A DNA stretch of 20,368 nucleotides from BM707 sp041592975 (GTDB lineage Bacteria > Desulfobacterota > Desulfuromonadia > Desulfuromonadales > UBA2294), in NCBI GenBank assembly GCA_041592975.1, contig JBFHOZ010000022.1, positions 1 to 20,368 on the forward strand, given 5' to 3'. A program made the translations under genes and the position numbers. Below are positions 13,589 to 20,368 of this stretch, in pieces. The first letter of the stretch is position 1. Every line of letters begins with the position of its first letter. The notes beneath the pieces are model-generated. The model searched no databases, was not told the origin of the DNA, and worked only from the letters and a program-made list of their open reading frames with translations.

Positions 13589-15742
13589 TCAGGGCCTCTT
13601 GACCCGCACGACACGGTTTACGCCGCTCAATTTCTTGATCGATGCGATCACCTTGTTGAGGTGATCGACGTCGCGGATGTCGATCTCGAAGTCGTTGATC
13701 GCCTCCTGTTCCGGCGTCGCCTTGACGTGGGCGCTGAGGATATTCGCCTCGTTGTCGGTAATCGCCGCCGAGATGGCTGCCAGCATCCCCTTGCGGTCGG
13801 CACAGACCACGCGGATGGTGACCGCCCGCGAGGCCTGCTTGCGGGTATCCCAGTCAACGTCGATGCGCCGCTCAGGGTCCGAGGCGATAACGTGCGGGCA
13901 ATCGACCGTATGCACCGTCACCCCCCGCCCCCGGGTGACGAAACCGGTGATCGGGTCGCCGGGGACCGGATTGCAGCACTTGGCGTAACGGACGAGGATA
14001 TCCTCGACCCCCTGTATCTTGATCGCGCTCTTCGGCTTGCGCCGCAGACGGTCGAGGACCTTTTCGAACTGCCCGACCTGCTCTTCCTCCCTGGCGCCAT
14101 CCCTGGGGACAACCCGGTTGACCACCTGGCCGAGGGTCACCTTGCCGTAACCGACGTTCGCCAGAAGATCGTCGAGCTTCGCAAAACCGAGCTCATCGAG
14201 CACCTTTTTCAGGGTATCCCCCGACATCGCCCGGTTGAAATTGTAGCCGTGCTTGCGCAGTTCCTTCTCGAGAAGCCCCTTGCCGATCTCGATGCTCTTT
14301 TCCCGCTGCTCGGTCTTGATCCACTGGCGGATCTTGTTGCGCGCCTTGCTGGTCCGGACGAAGGTCAGCCAGTCCTTGGAAGGGGTGTGGCTGGCAGAGG
14401 TCAAAACCTCGACGATATCGCCGTTGGCCAACGGGGTGCGCAGGGGGACGAGCTTGCCGTTGACCTTCGCGCCGATGCAGCGGTTGCCGATGTCGGTATG
14501 CACGTTGTAGGCGAAGTCGACCGGAGTCGAGCCCTTGGGCAGCTCCTTGACATCACCGCCGGGGGTGAACACGTAGACCTCCTCCGGAAACAGCTCGACC
14601 CGGACCGAGTTGAGAAATTCCTTCGAATCCCGCAGCTCCTTCTGCCACTCCAGCATCTGCCGCAGCCAGCGGAACCGGGAATCGTCCCGCCCGGCGGCGA
14701 CCGATTTCCCCTCCTCCTTGTACTTCCAGTGGGCGGCGATCCCCTCCTCGGCGATGCGGTGCATCTCCTCGGTCCGGATCTGCACCTCGATTCTCCCGCC
14801 GTAGGGGCCGACAACCGTCGTGTGCAGCGACTGGTACAGGTTCGCCTTCGGCATGGCGATATAGTCCTTGAAGCGGCCGGGGATCGGCTTCCAGGCGGAA
14901 TGGATGATGCCGAGGACGGCATAGCAGTCACGCACCGAGCCGACGATGACGCGAAAGGCGGTCAGATCGTAGATCTGGTCGAAATCGATCCCCTGGCGCT
15001 CCATCTTCAGGTAGATCGAATAGAGGTGCTTGGAGCGGCCGGAGACCTCTCCCGCGATATCGTTCTCGGCGAGCATCTTCTGGATCATGCCGCGGATATC
15101 GCCGATATAGCTCTCCCTCTCCTTCCTGCGCCCGGCAACCCGCCCGGTCAGGTCGTTGTAGATGTCCGGTTCGAGGTAACGGAAGGAGAGGTCTTCGAGC
15201 TCGCTCTTGACCCAGCTGATGCCGAGGCGGTTGGCGAGCGGCGCGTAGATGTCGAGAGTCTCCTGGGCGATCCGGGCCCGGGTGTCGGGGGGGTGATGCT
15301 CCAGGGTCCGCATGTTGTGCAGGCGGTCGGCGAGCTTGACGATGATGACGCGCAGGTCGCGCGCCATGGCGAGGAGCATCTTGCGGAAGTTCTCCGCCTG
15401 CTTCTCCTCGCTGGTCCGGAAGGTGATCCGGCCGATCTTGGTCACACCGTCGACGAGCCGCGCGACTTCCTCGCCGAATGCGTCCTGCAGCTCCCGGACG
15501 GTGACGCCGGTGTCCTCGATGGTGTCGTGCAAAATACCGGTGATGATGGTCGAAACGTCCATCTTGAAGCGGGCCAGGATCCGTGCGACTTCGACGATGT
15601 GGCTGATGAAGGGTTCCCCGGAAAGGCGCACCTGTTCCGCATGGGCCCTGGACGCGAAATCGTAGGCCTTGCGGACCGGTTCGAGGTCGATATCCGGAGA
15701 GAGCTGCCGGATATCATTGAGGAGGAGGTCGAGTTGCGACAT
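13589..15742 (-). CDS. rel: Bifunctional (p)ppGpp synthetase/hydrolase (Rel/SpoT)
   Basis: It makes and degrades the stringent-response alarmones pppGpp and ppGpp. In 717 residues the long RSH domain order is complete. The HD hydrolase carries H48 and HDTIED (72-77). The synthetase has YDLTAFRVIVG, RFKDYIAMPKANLYQSLHTT (from 290) and VQIRTEEMH. A TGS domain (VYVFTPGGDVKELPKGSTPV) follows, then a zinc-finger/RIS segment with AKCCNPVPGD, and a C-terminal ACT domain. The RFKD form of the RxKD motif marks bifunctional rather than RelA-only enzymes, and the HD residues are intact. ATG 15742 (MSQLDLLL) has only a weak ribosome site; the open frame further upstream runs across rpoZ and is not credible. 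A GTG seven codons upstream is possible. It lies 77 bases after rpoZ, across a hairpin. Confidence 0.96.
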   Translation of the reverse strand: MSQLDLLLNDIRQLSPDIDLEPVRKAYDFASRAHAEQVRLSGEPFISHIVEVARILARFKMDVSTIITGILHDTIEDTGVTVRELQDAFGEEVARLVDGVTKIGRITFRTSEEKQAENFRKMLLAMARDLRVIIVKLADRLHNMRTLEHHPPDTRARIAQETLDIYAPLANRLGISWVKSELEDLSFRYLEPDIYNDLTGRVAGRRKERESYIGDIRGMIQKMLAENDIAGEVSGRSKHLYSIYLKMERQGIDFDQIYDLTAFRVIVGSVRDCYAVLGIIHSAWKPIPGRFKDYIAMPKANLYQSLHTTVVGPYGGRIEVQIRTEEMHRIAEEGIAAHWKYKEEGKSVAAGRDDSRFRWLRQMLEWQKELRDSKEFLNSVRVELFPEEVYVFTPGGDVKELPKGSTPVDFAYNVHTDIGNRCIGAKVNGKLVPLRTPLANGDIVEVLTSASHTPSKDWLTFVRTSKARNKIRQWIKTEQREKSIEIGKGLLEKELRKHGYNFNRAMSGDTLKKVLDELGFAKLDDLLANVGYGKVTLGQVVNRVVPRDGAREEEQVGQFEKVLDRLRRKPKSAIKIQGVEDILVRYAKCCNPVPGDPITGFVTRGRGVTVHTVDCPHVIASDPERRIDVDWDTRKQASRAVTIRVVCADRKGMLAAISAAITDNEANILSAHVKATPEQEAINDFEIDIRDVDHLNKVIASIKKLSGVNRVVRVKRP

Positions 15743-15768
15743 TGTCTGCTGCCAAACGGCCGACACAA

Positions 15769-15796
15769 CAACGCCGGTGTCAGCGCACCGGCGTTG
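15769..15796 (-). other. Perfect 11-bp hairpin between rpoZ and rel
   Basis: CAACGCCGGTG and CACCGGCGTTG pair around a six-base loop. In the minus-strand transcript the stem lies between the rpoZ stop (15820) and the rel start (15742). It is followed by TTGTGTCGG, too poor in U for a convincing terminator. It could be a weak terminator, an RNA-stability or processing element, or a binding site that sets rel levels relative to rpoZ. Confidence 0.6.
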
Positions 15797-15819
15797 GAAA
15801 AGACCGGATGTGGAACTTG

Positions 15820-16026
15820 TCAGCTCTTGCGGGAAGGAAGTTCGTACTCGACCTTGCCGGCGGCGATCTCGCGCAGCGAAAGCACGACCTTCTTGTTCCC
15901 GGCCTTGTTGCTGATCAGCGGCTGGGCCCCCTTGTACAGCTGCTTGGTCCGCTTCGAGGCGACCATGACGAGCAGGAAGCGGTTCGGAATCTGCTGCAGG
16001 CAATCTTCTACGGTAATACGTGCCAT
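15820..16026 (-). CDS. rpoZ: DNA-directed RNA polymerase omega subunit
   Basis: Omega helps assemble the beta-prime subunit and forms part of the ppGpp-binding site on RNA polymerase in proteobacteria. The 68 residues match the family: MARITVEDCLQQIPNRFLLV, then ASKRTKQLYKGAQP and the C-terminal LREIAAGKVEYE. The conserved N-terminal MAR followed by VEDC, which contributes to ppGpp site 1 in E. coli, is present. AAGGAG precedes ATG 16026 at a spacing of about 11 bases. It sits between gmk (21 bases upstream) and rel, so the enzyme that makes ppGpp and a polymerase subunit that senses it share a transcript. Confidence 0.97.
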   Translation of the reverse strand: MARITVEDCLQQIPNRFLLVMVASKRTKQLYKGAQPLISNKAGNKKVVLSLREIAAGKVEYELPSRKS

Positions 16027-16047
16027 GTTATCTGGAGCTCCTTTGTA

Positions 16048-16659
16048 CTAATCGAAATCAAAACAACCCTGAACAGCCGGGATGACTATATCCGGGCGAC
16101 AGGTACTGGCGGTCAGTATAGCCTTAAGCTGCGATAAAGCAAAGTCGAAATTGTCGTTGACGACGATGTAGTCGTACCACTTCGCCTCGACGATCTCGCT
16201 GCGGGCATTCGCGATCCTTTTGGCGACGACATCGGCGGAATCGCTGTTCCGCTTTTCGAGGCGGTGTTTCAACTCGTCGAAATCCGGAGGGAGGATAAAG
16301 ATGTAGACGCCGTTGGCGATCTTTTTCTTCAGCTGTGCGGCTCCCTGGCAGTCGATATCGAGCAGGACGTCCCTCCCCTTCCGGCTCGCGTCCTCGAGTG
16401 CCGGCAGGCTGGTCCCGTAATAATTGTCGTGCACCTTCGCCCACTCGACAAACGATCCGGCATCGATCATGTTCCGGAACGTCTCGACATCCACGAAGTG
16501 ATAATCGACGCCGTCCCGCTCCCCCTCCCGCATCGGACGGGTCGTAAAGGAGACGGAGAGTTCCAGGTCCGGCACAGAAGCCAGCAGTTCCCGGCAGAGT
16601 GACGTCTTGCCGGCGCCGGAGGGTGCCGAAATCACGTATGTCAGGCCTTTTCGCGTCAC
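16048..16659 (-). CDS. gmk: Guanylate kinase
   Basis: It phosphorylates GMP to GDP with ATP, feeding GTP, dGTP and (p)ppGpp synthesis. The 203 residues contain the P-loop SAPSGAGKTSL (11-21) and the GMP-binding SVSFTTRPMREGERDGVDYH. The next conserved stretches are FVEWAKVHDNYYGTS and DVLLDIDCQGAAQL, and RNSDSADVVAKRI lies in the lid region. The start is GTG 16659 with GAGGGG four bases upstream; it lies nine bases after yicC. The C-terminus (about residues 190-203) extends slightly past the usual end with no recognisable feature. Confidence 0.97.
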   Translation of the reverse strand: MTRKGLTYVISAPSGAGKTSLCRELLASVPDLELSVSFTTRPMREGERDGVDYHFVDVETFRNMIDAGSFVEWAKVHDNYYGTSLPALEDASRKGRDVLLDIDCQGAAQLKKKIANGVYIFILPPDFDELKHRLEKRNSDSADVVAKRIANARSEIVEAKWYDYIVVNDNFDFALSQLKAILTASTCRPDIVIPAVQGCFDFD

Positions 16660-16668
16660 GACACCCCT

Positions 16669-17547
16669 CTACTCGATGTTCTGGATCTGCTCGCGGATCT
16701 TTTCCAGCTCGGCCTTGATGTCGACGACCAGCCGGGTCAGCCCCGCGTCGTTCGACTTCGAACCCATGGTGTTCGCCTCGCGGTTCAGCTCCTGGAGAAT
16801 GAAATCCATCTTGCGCCCGACCGGCTCCGTTGACGCCAGCTGGGCACGACACTGCTCGAGGTGGCTGGCAAAGCGGGACAGCTCCTCGCTGATGTCGCAA
16901 CGATCGGCGAAGATGGCGACCTCCTGGGCGACCCGCTGCGGGTCGACGGCAACGTCGTCCGGCAGGCGGCCGAGCCTCTCCTTCAGCTTTGCCTGCCACT
17001 CCTCGGCGACCAGCGGCGCCTTGGCGGCGACATCGGCCAGCAGGGTCTCGAGCGTGCCGACGCGGGATTCGACGTCCCTGGCCATCGCCTCCCCCTCCTT
17101 CAGCCGCATCTCCTGCAGGGCGTTCAGCGCCTCGGCGAGCGCCTGGAACGTCAGCCCCGGCAGCGCGGAGTCCTCGACGGAAAGCTCGCGGATCTGGATG
17201 ACATCCTTCTGCCCGGCGAGGAGCTCGAGCGGAATGCCGGAAGAGAGGTGATATCTTTCGGCCAGTTCACGGAACAGGGTCATGTAGGCATCGGCGACAG
17301 GCTGATTGACAACCGGGGCGCTGCCGACGTCGCCGTTCTGCTCGATCTGGAAAAAAAGATCGATTTTCCCCCGGTTGATCGCGGCCGAGACCCTCTTGCG
17401 GATGTCGTTTTCCAGCGACATCAGAAACCGGGGCGCCTTGATCGAGATGTCGCTGAAACGGTGATTCACCGTGCGGATTTCAACCGTCACGGAAAATTCC
17501 GTCGACTGCGCCTCTCCCTTGCCATAGCCGGTCATACTCTTGAGCAT
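16669..17547 (-). CDS. YicC family endoribonuclease
   Basis: YicC-family proteins are oligomeric RNA-degrading enzymes; the E. coli member acts on small RNA and the family is widespread. The 292 residues begin with the diagnostic MLKSMTGYGKGEAQ and VEIRTVNHRFSDISIKAPR, then NDIRKRVSAAINRGKIDLFF. They end with the DUF1732 region, LNREANTMGSKSNDAGLTRL and a C-terminal coiled-coil-like VVDIKAELEKIREQIQNIE. AGGGA about 10 bases before ATG 17547 supports the start. It is the first gene of the yicC-gmk-rpoZ-rel-ridA run. The 89 bases upstream separate it from the polysaccharide genes but hold no clear promoter or terminator. Confidence 0.93.
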   Translation of the reverse strand: MLKSMTGYGKGEAQSTEFSVTVEIRTVNHRFSDISIKAPRFLMSLENDIRKRVSAAINRGKIDLFFQIEQNGDVGSAPVVNQPVADAYMTLFRELAERYHLSSGIPLELLAGQKDVIQIRELSVEDSALPGLTFQALAEALNALQEMRLKEGEAMARDVESRVGTLETLLADVAAKAPLVAEEWQAKLKERLGRLPDDVAVDPQRVAQEVAIFADRCDISEELSRFASHLEQCRAQLASTEPVGRKMDFILQELNREANTMGSKSNDAGLTRLVVDIKAELEKIREQIQNIE

Positions 17548-17636
17548 AGCGATTCATTCCCTCTTTTCTCACGTTTTCCAGACTGGATATTAACCACAGA
17601 ACGGAGCGGAATGCCAGACAATTTGCCCGGCTTCGA

Positions 17637-19049
17637 TCAGCAGCTGCCGTCGCGGGCCAGGACGGTTTTGACTGTCTTGAAGAGAATCTGGATATCGAGC
17701 CAGATATTCCAGGTGTCGATGTAGGCGAGATCGAGCTTGACGATCTCGTCGAAATCCTCGATCCGGTTGCGGCCGCTCACCTGCCACATGCCGGTGATGC
17801 CCGGCTTCATGGTGATCCGCCGGCGGTGCCAGTTGTCGTACTGCGAAACCTCGTCCGGCGTCGGCGGCCGGGTGCCGACGAGGCTCATTTCCCCCTTGAG
17901 CACATTCCAGAACTGCGGGAACTCGTCGAGGCTCGTCTTGCGCAGAAACCGGCCGACCCGGGTGACGCGCGGATCGTCCTTGATCTTGAAGATGGCACCG
18001 CTCATCTCGTTCCGGTCCAGCAGCTCCCTCTTCCGCTCCTCGGCGTCGACGTACATGGAACGGAATTTCCAGATCCGGAAGACGCGGCCGTTCTCGCCGA
18101 CCCGTTCCTGGCTGAAGAAGATCGGCCCGGGGTCTTCCAGCCGGATCGCCATGGCTGCGAACGGAAGCACCAGGACCATCACCAGAAGCCCGACAAGGGA
18201 GCCGGCGATATCGAGCAGGCGCTTTGCCAGCAGTTGCTGAGCGTCCAGGCTCTTCATGTGGAATGTCAGGATCGGCAGGCGATTGTCGAAAACGCTCAGA
18301 TCGGTCTTGTATTTGGAAAGTTCATAGAAATCGAGGACCAGACGAACCGTAATGCCCAGTTTTTCCAGTTCCTGAAGGTACGCTTCGACATCGACGACAT
18401 GACTTTTCGGAATGCAGAATACGACTTCGTCGACAAGATTGTTCTTGCAGATTTCTATGAGGTCCTCAACCTTCCCCAATACCTTGTAACCGCAAAACTC
18501 CTCCTTGAGTTCACCCGGAACAATCTGAACAAAACCGGCGACCCGGACACCCCATTCCTGGTTATCCTCAAGCAGGCCGATGAATTCCTTTGCCTTCTCC
18601 TGTGTTCCGGCGATCAGGCAGTGTCTGAGGTTGTACCCCCGGCGACGCACATTGCTCAGCAGATACTTGCTGAAAACCCGATGAACGGTCAGGGCAAGGA
18701 ATGAAATAAGCAGGAAAATAAGAATCAGCCCGCGGCTGAAATGTTCCCGGTCGACAAACAGAATCAGCGCGGACAGAACCAGACCGCAATAAAGATGCGC
18801 GCGGAACAGCCGCAGGAATATCTCGACAAACCCCAAACGACGCAACGACTGGTACAACCCGCAATAGGAGAGCGCCAGATACCAGACCGGGAAAACGAAA
18901 ATCAGGATCCAGACGTAATCGTGAAAATGGGTCAGGCCGCTCGGCATTTCAGAGCGGATATTATAGGCAAGAAGAAACGATCCGAAAACAAGAAGGAGGT
19001 CGGACACAACCGTCAAGCGGTTGAACAGTGCAGCCTGTTCTTTCAGCAT
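17637..19049 (-). CDS. Exopolysaccharide polyprenyl glycosylphosphotransferase (WbaP/WcaJ type)
   Basis: It is predicted to transfer a sugar-1-phosphate from a nucleotide sugar to undecaprenyl phosphate, starting a surface polysaccharide repeat unit at the inner membrane. In 470 residues there are about four N-terminal membrane helices (around 13-31, 46-66, 84-100, 107-124). A Rossmann-like segment (RHCLIAGTQEKAKEF, from 142) follows, then a re-entrant hydrophobic helix (about 283-302). The catalytic domain contains RLEDPGPIFFSQERVGENGR, WKFRSM, DPRVTRVGRFLRKTSLDEFP with the catalytic D375-E376 pair, MSLVGTRPP and KPGITGMWQVSGRN. The sugar specificity cannot be read. TAGGGA precedes ATG 19049. 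It follows manC by 29 bases, so GDP-mannose supply and chain initiation appear coupled. Confidence 0.93.
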   Translation of the reverse strand: MLKEQAALFNRLTVVSDLLLVFGSFLLAYNIRSEMPSGLTHFHDYVWILIFVFPVWYLALSYCGLYQSLRRLGFVEIFLRLFRAHLYCGLVLSALILFVDREHFSRGLILIFLLISFLALTVHRVFSKYLLSNVRRRGYNLRHCLIAGTQEKAKEFIGLLEDNQEWGVRVAGFVQIVPGELKEEFCGYKVLGKVEDLIEICKNNLVDEVVFCIPKSHVVDVEAYLQELEKLGITVRLVLDFYELSKYKTDLSVFDNRLPILTFHMKSLDAQQLLAKRLLDIAGSLVGLLVMVLVLPFAAMAIRLEDPGPIFFSQERVGENGRVFRIWKFRSMYVDAEERKRELLDRNEMSGAIFKIKDDPRVTRVGRFLRKTSLDEFPQFWNVLKGEMSLVGTRPPTPDEVSQYDNWHRRRITMKPGITGMWQVSGRNRIEDFDEIVKLDLAYIDTWNIWLDIQILFKTVKTVLARDGSC

Positions 19050-19078
19050 AAAAGGTCCCTACTCAACAACAGTTGTCG

Positions 19079-20368
19079 TCAACGGCGCCCATAGACGTCG
19101 TCAAAGCGCACGATGTCGTCTTCGCCAAGATAACTGCCGGATTGCACCTCGATCAGCTCAAGGGGGATTTTCCCGGGGTTCTCAAGTCGATGGGTAACCC
19201 CCAGGGGGATATAGGTAGACTGATTTTCGGACAGCACAATCACTTCGTCGTTTTTTGTAATTTTAGCAGTCCCTTTCACGACAACCCAGTGTTCGGCGCG
19301 ATGGTGATGCATTTGCGCCGACAGGGAGGCGCCCGGTTTTACGGTAATTCTTTTCACCTGGAACCGGTCGCCCTGATCGATCGATTCGTAATTGCCCCAG
19401 GGGCGCGAAACCTTCCGATGCAGCTTCGCCTCGCTGCGCCCCCTTTTTTTCAGGTTCGACGGGATATCCTTGACGTCTTGCGACTTGTTACGGTCACAGA
19501 CCAGCACGGCATCGGCGGTTTCAATGACGACCAGATCCTTGACCCCGATCGTCGCAACCATTCGGGTTTCGGCCTGCACGAAAGTGTTGGTTGTGTCGTT
19601 ACAGAAGACATCCCCCTTCAAACAGTTTCCGGCAGAGTCCTTTTTGCCGATATCCCACAACGCCGACCACGAGCCGACGTCGTTCCAGCCTGCGTCAAGC
19701 GGCACGACGACAGCATTTTCGGTGTTTTCCATCACCGCATAATCGATCGAATTGCTCGGACATCTCGTAAAGGAATCCTTTTCGAGGAATGTAAAGCCGT
19801 TGTCATGCTGCGATTTCGCAAACGCCTCCTTGCAGCATGCCAGCATCTCCGGCTCGAATTTCTCAAGTTCGGAAAGGTAGATCGAAGCCCTGAACATGAA
19901 CATTCCGCTGTTCCAGTAATAGTCGCCCGATTCGAGGTAGCTTTCAGCCGTCTGGCGATCAGGCTTCTCTTCAAACCGGAAGACCTTGAACGCCTCCCCA
20001 CCTCCTTCGGAATTCTCTTCCAGTACGCCCCGCTTGATATAACCATAACCGGTTTCCGGCTCTGCAGGCACGATCCCGAAGGTAATCAGCTTGCCGTTCA
20101 TTGCCAGCGGCTTGGCAAACTCGATGGCCTTACACAAGGTTTTCGGCTGCTGAATCACATGGTCGGCGGGGAGAATCAGGATCAGCGGATCCTGGCCCTT
20201 GGCCATGGCCTGCAGCGCAGCGACGGCGACGGCCGGAGCTGTATTTCTTCCTGCCGGCTCCAAAATAATCGCTGACGGCTTCTGCTGAACCAGCTCGAGC
20301 TGCTCGTCGACGATAAAGCGGTGCGACTCGTTGCAGACGACGAACGGCTTGGCGAGGTCGGTCACCCC
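19079..20368 (-). CDS. manC: Mannose-1-phosphate guanylyltransferase / mannose-6-phosphate isomerase (5' end beyond window)
   Basis: It makes GDP-mannose from mannose-1-phosphate and GTP; two-domain members also isomerise mannose-6-phosphate. The frame is open to the right edge and 429 residues are visible. About 50 N-terminal residues, including the nucleotide-binding GGxGTRLWP loop, lie outside. The first candidate start inside (GTG 20365) is internal because CNESHRFIVDEQL is normally preceded by that loop. Visible motifs include LEPAGRNTAPAVAVAAL, ILPADHVI, ETGYGYIKRG, FEEKPDRQTAESYL, YYWNSGMFMFRASIY and DAGWNDVGSWSALWD. The C-terminal cupin carries VSRPWGNYESIDQG, MHHHRAEHWVVVKGTAKI and PLGVTHRLENPG. 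The DNA looks more A/T-rich than the pyr and pur genes. Together with the next gene it suggests a polysaccharide locus continuing to the right. Confidence 0.95.
   Translation of the reverse strand, partial: GVTDLAKPFVVCNESHRFIVDEQLELVQQKPSAIILEPAGRNTAPAVAVAALQAMAKGQDPLILILPADHVIQQPKTLCKAIEFAKPLAMNGKLITFGIVPAEPETGYGYIKRGVLEENSEGGGEAFKVFRFEEKPDRQTAESYLESGDYYWNSGMFMFRASIYLSELEKFEPEMLACCKEAFAKSQHDNGFTFLEKDSFTRCPSNSIDYAVMENTENAVVVPLDAGWNDVGSWSALWDIGKKDSAGNCLKGDVFCNDTTNTFVQAETRMVATIGVKDLVVIETADAVLVCDRNKSQDVKDIPSNLKKRGRSEAKLHRKVSRPWGNYESIDQGDRFQVKRITVKPGASLSAQMHHHRAEHWVVVKGTAKITKNDEVIVLSENQSTYIPLGVTHRLENPGKIPLELIEVQSGSYLGEDDIVRFDDVYGRR

Noticed and set aside
15743..16003. 87-codon N-terminal extension of rel
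   Set aside because: It crosses the hairpin and most of rpoZ in another frame and does not resemble RSH N-termini.
13661..16051. 796-codon plus-strand open frame opposite rel and rpoZ
   Set aside because: It is antisense to two unmistakable genes and shows the same Asp/Leu/Arg-rich mirror composition without motifs.
17548..17636. Possible yicC promoter with TAATAT as a -10 element
   Set aside because: No acceptable -35 box lies 16-18 bases upstream; TTGTCT is about 23 bases away.
1..20368. CRISPR array, tRNA, rRNA, insertion sequence, toxin-antitoxin or phage defence genes
   Set aside because: None was seen on either strand; the DNA is almost fully occupied by core genes with short gaps.

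Overview
The window reads as GC-rich, densely packed core-genome DNA from a delta-proteobacterial lineage, most likely Desulfuromonadales/Geobacter-like. This is inferred from three things: gene content, gene order (yicC-gmk-rpoZ-rel-ridA, and M50 protease-scpA-scpB-rluB), and a tRNA nucleotidyltransferase-family protein fused to DHH and CBS domains. No tRNA, rRNA, insertion sequence, phage gene or CRISPR array was seen. No stretch over 300 bases lacks a gene.

Layout. (1) Bases 1-4042, minus strand: an apparent operon, read from right to left as M50 membrane protease, scpA, scpB, rluB and pgi. The pgi gene runs off the left edge. A sigma70-like promoter lies just upstream (4085-4114). (2) Bases 4167-9126, minus strand: rimI, pyrK, pyrD, then an 880-residue DHH-DHHA1-CBS-CBS-nucleotidyltransferase protein. 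(3) Bases 9127-9294: a compact divergent promoter region between pyrimidine genes on the left and purine genes on the right, with a short palindrome centred between the two -35 boxes. (4) Bases 9295-13119, plus strand: purM, purN, a DUF523/TudS-like protein, an unrecognised 431-residue Rossmann-like protein, then rpmB with its own promoter and a strong terminator. (5) Bases 13191-17547, minus strand: yicC, gmk, rpoZ, rel and ridA, a stringent-response and nucleotide cluster. (6) Bases 17637-20368, minus strand: manC (5' end beyond the right edge) followed by a polyprenyl-phosphate sugar-1-phosphate transferase. These look like the end of a polysaccharide locus.

How the genes fit together. Much of the window concerns nucleotides and RNA: pyrimidine synthesis (pyrK/pyrD), purine synthesis (purM/purN), GMP phosphorylation (gmk), (p)ppGpp turnover (rel), RNA polymerase omega (rpoZ), RNA decay (yicC), RNA 3'-end synthesis, and ribosome modification (rluB, rimI, rpmB). 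Chromosome segregation (scpAB) and surface polysaccharide (manC, sugar transferase) make up the rest.

The most interesting observations are regulatory or domain-level; I see no obviously new multi-gene system. They are: a terminator-like hairpin directly abutting the rluB ATG; a palindrome between divergent purine and pyrimidine promoters; an eroded flavoprotein-like ORF; a TudS-like DUF523 gene downstream of purMN; and a fused phosphoesterase/nucleotidyltransferase whose visible catalytic residues are intact in both halves.
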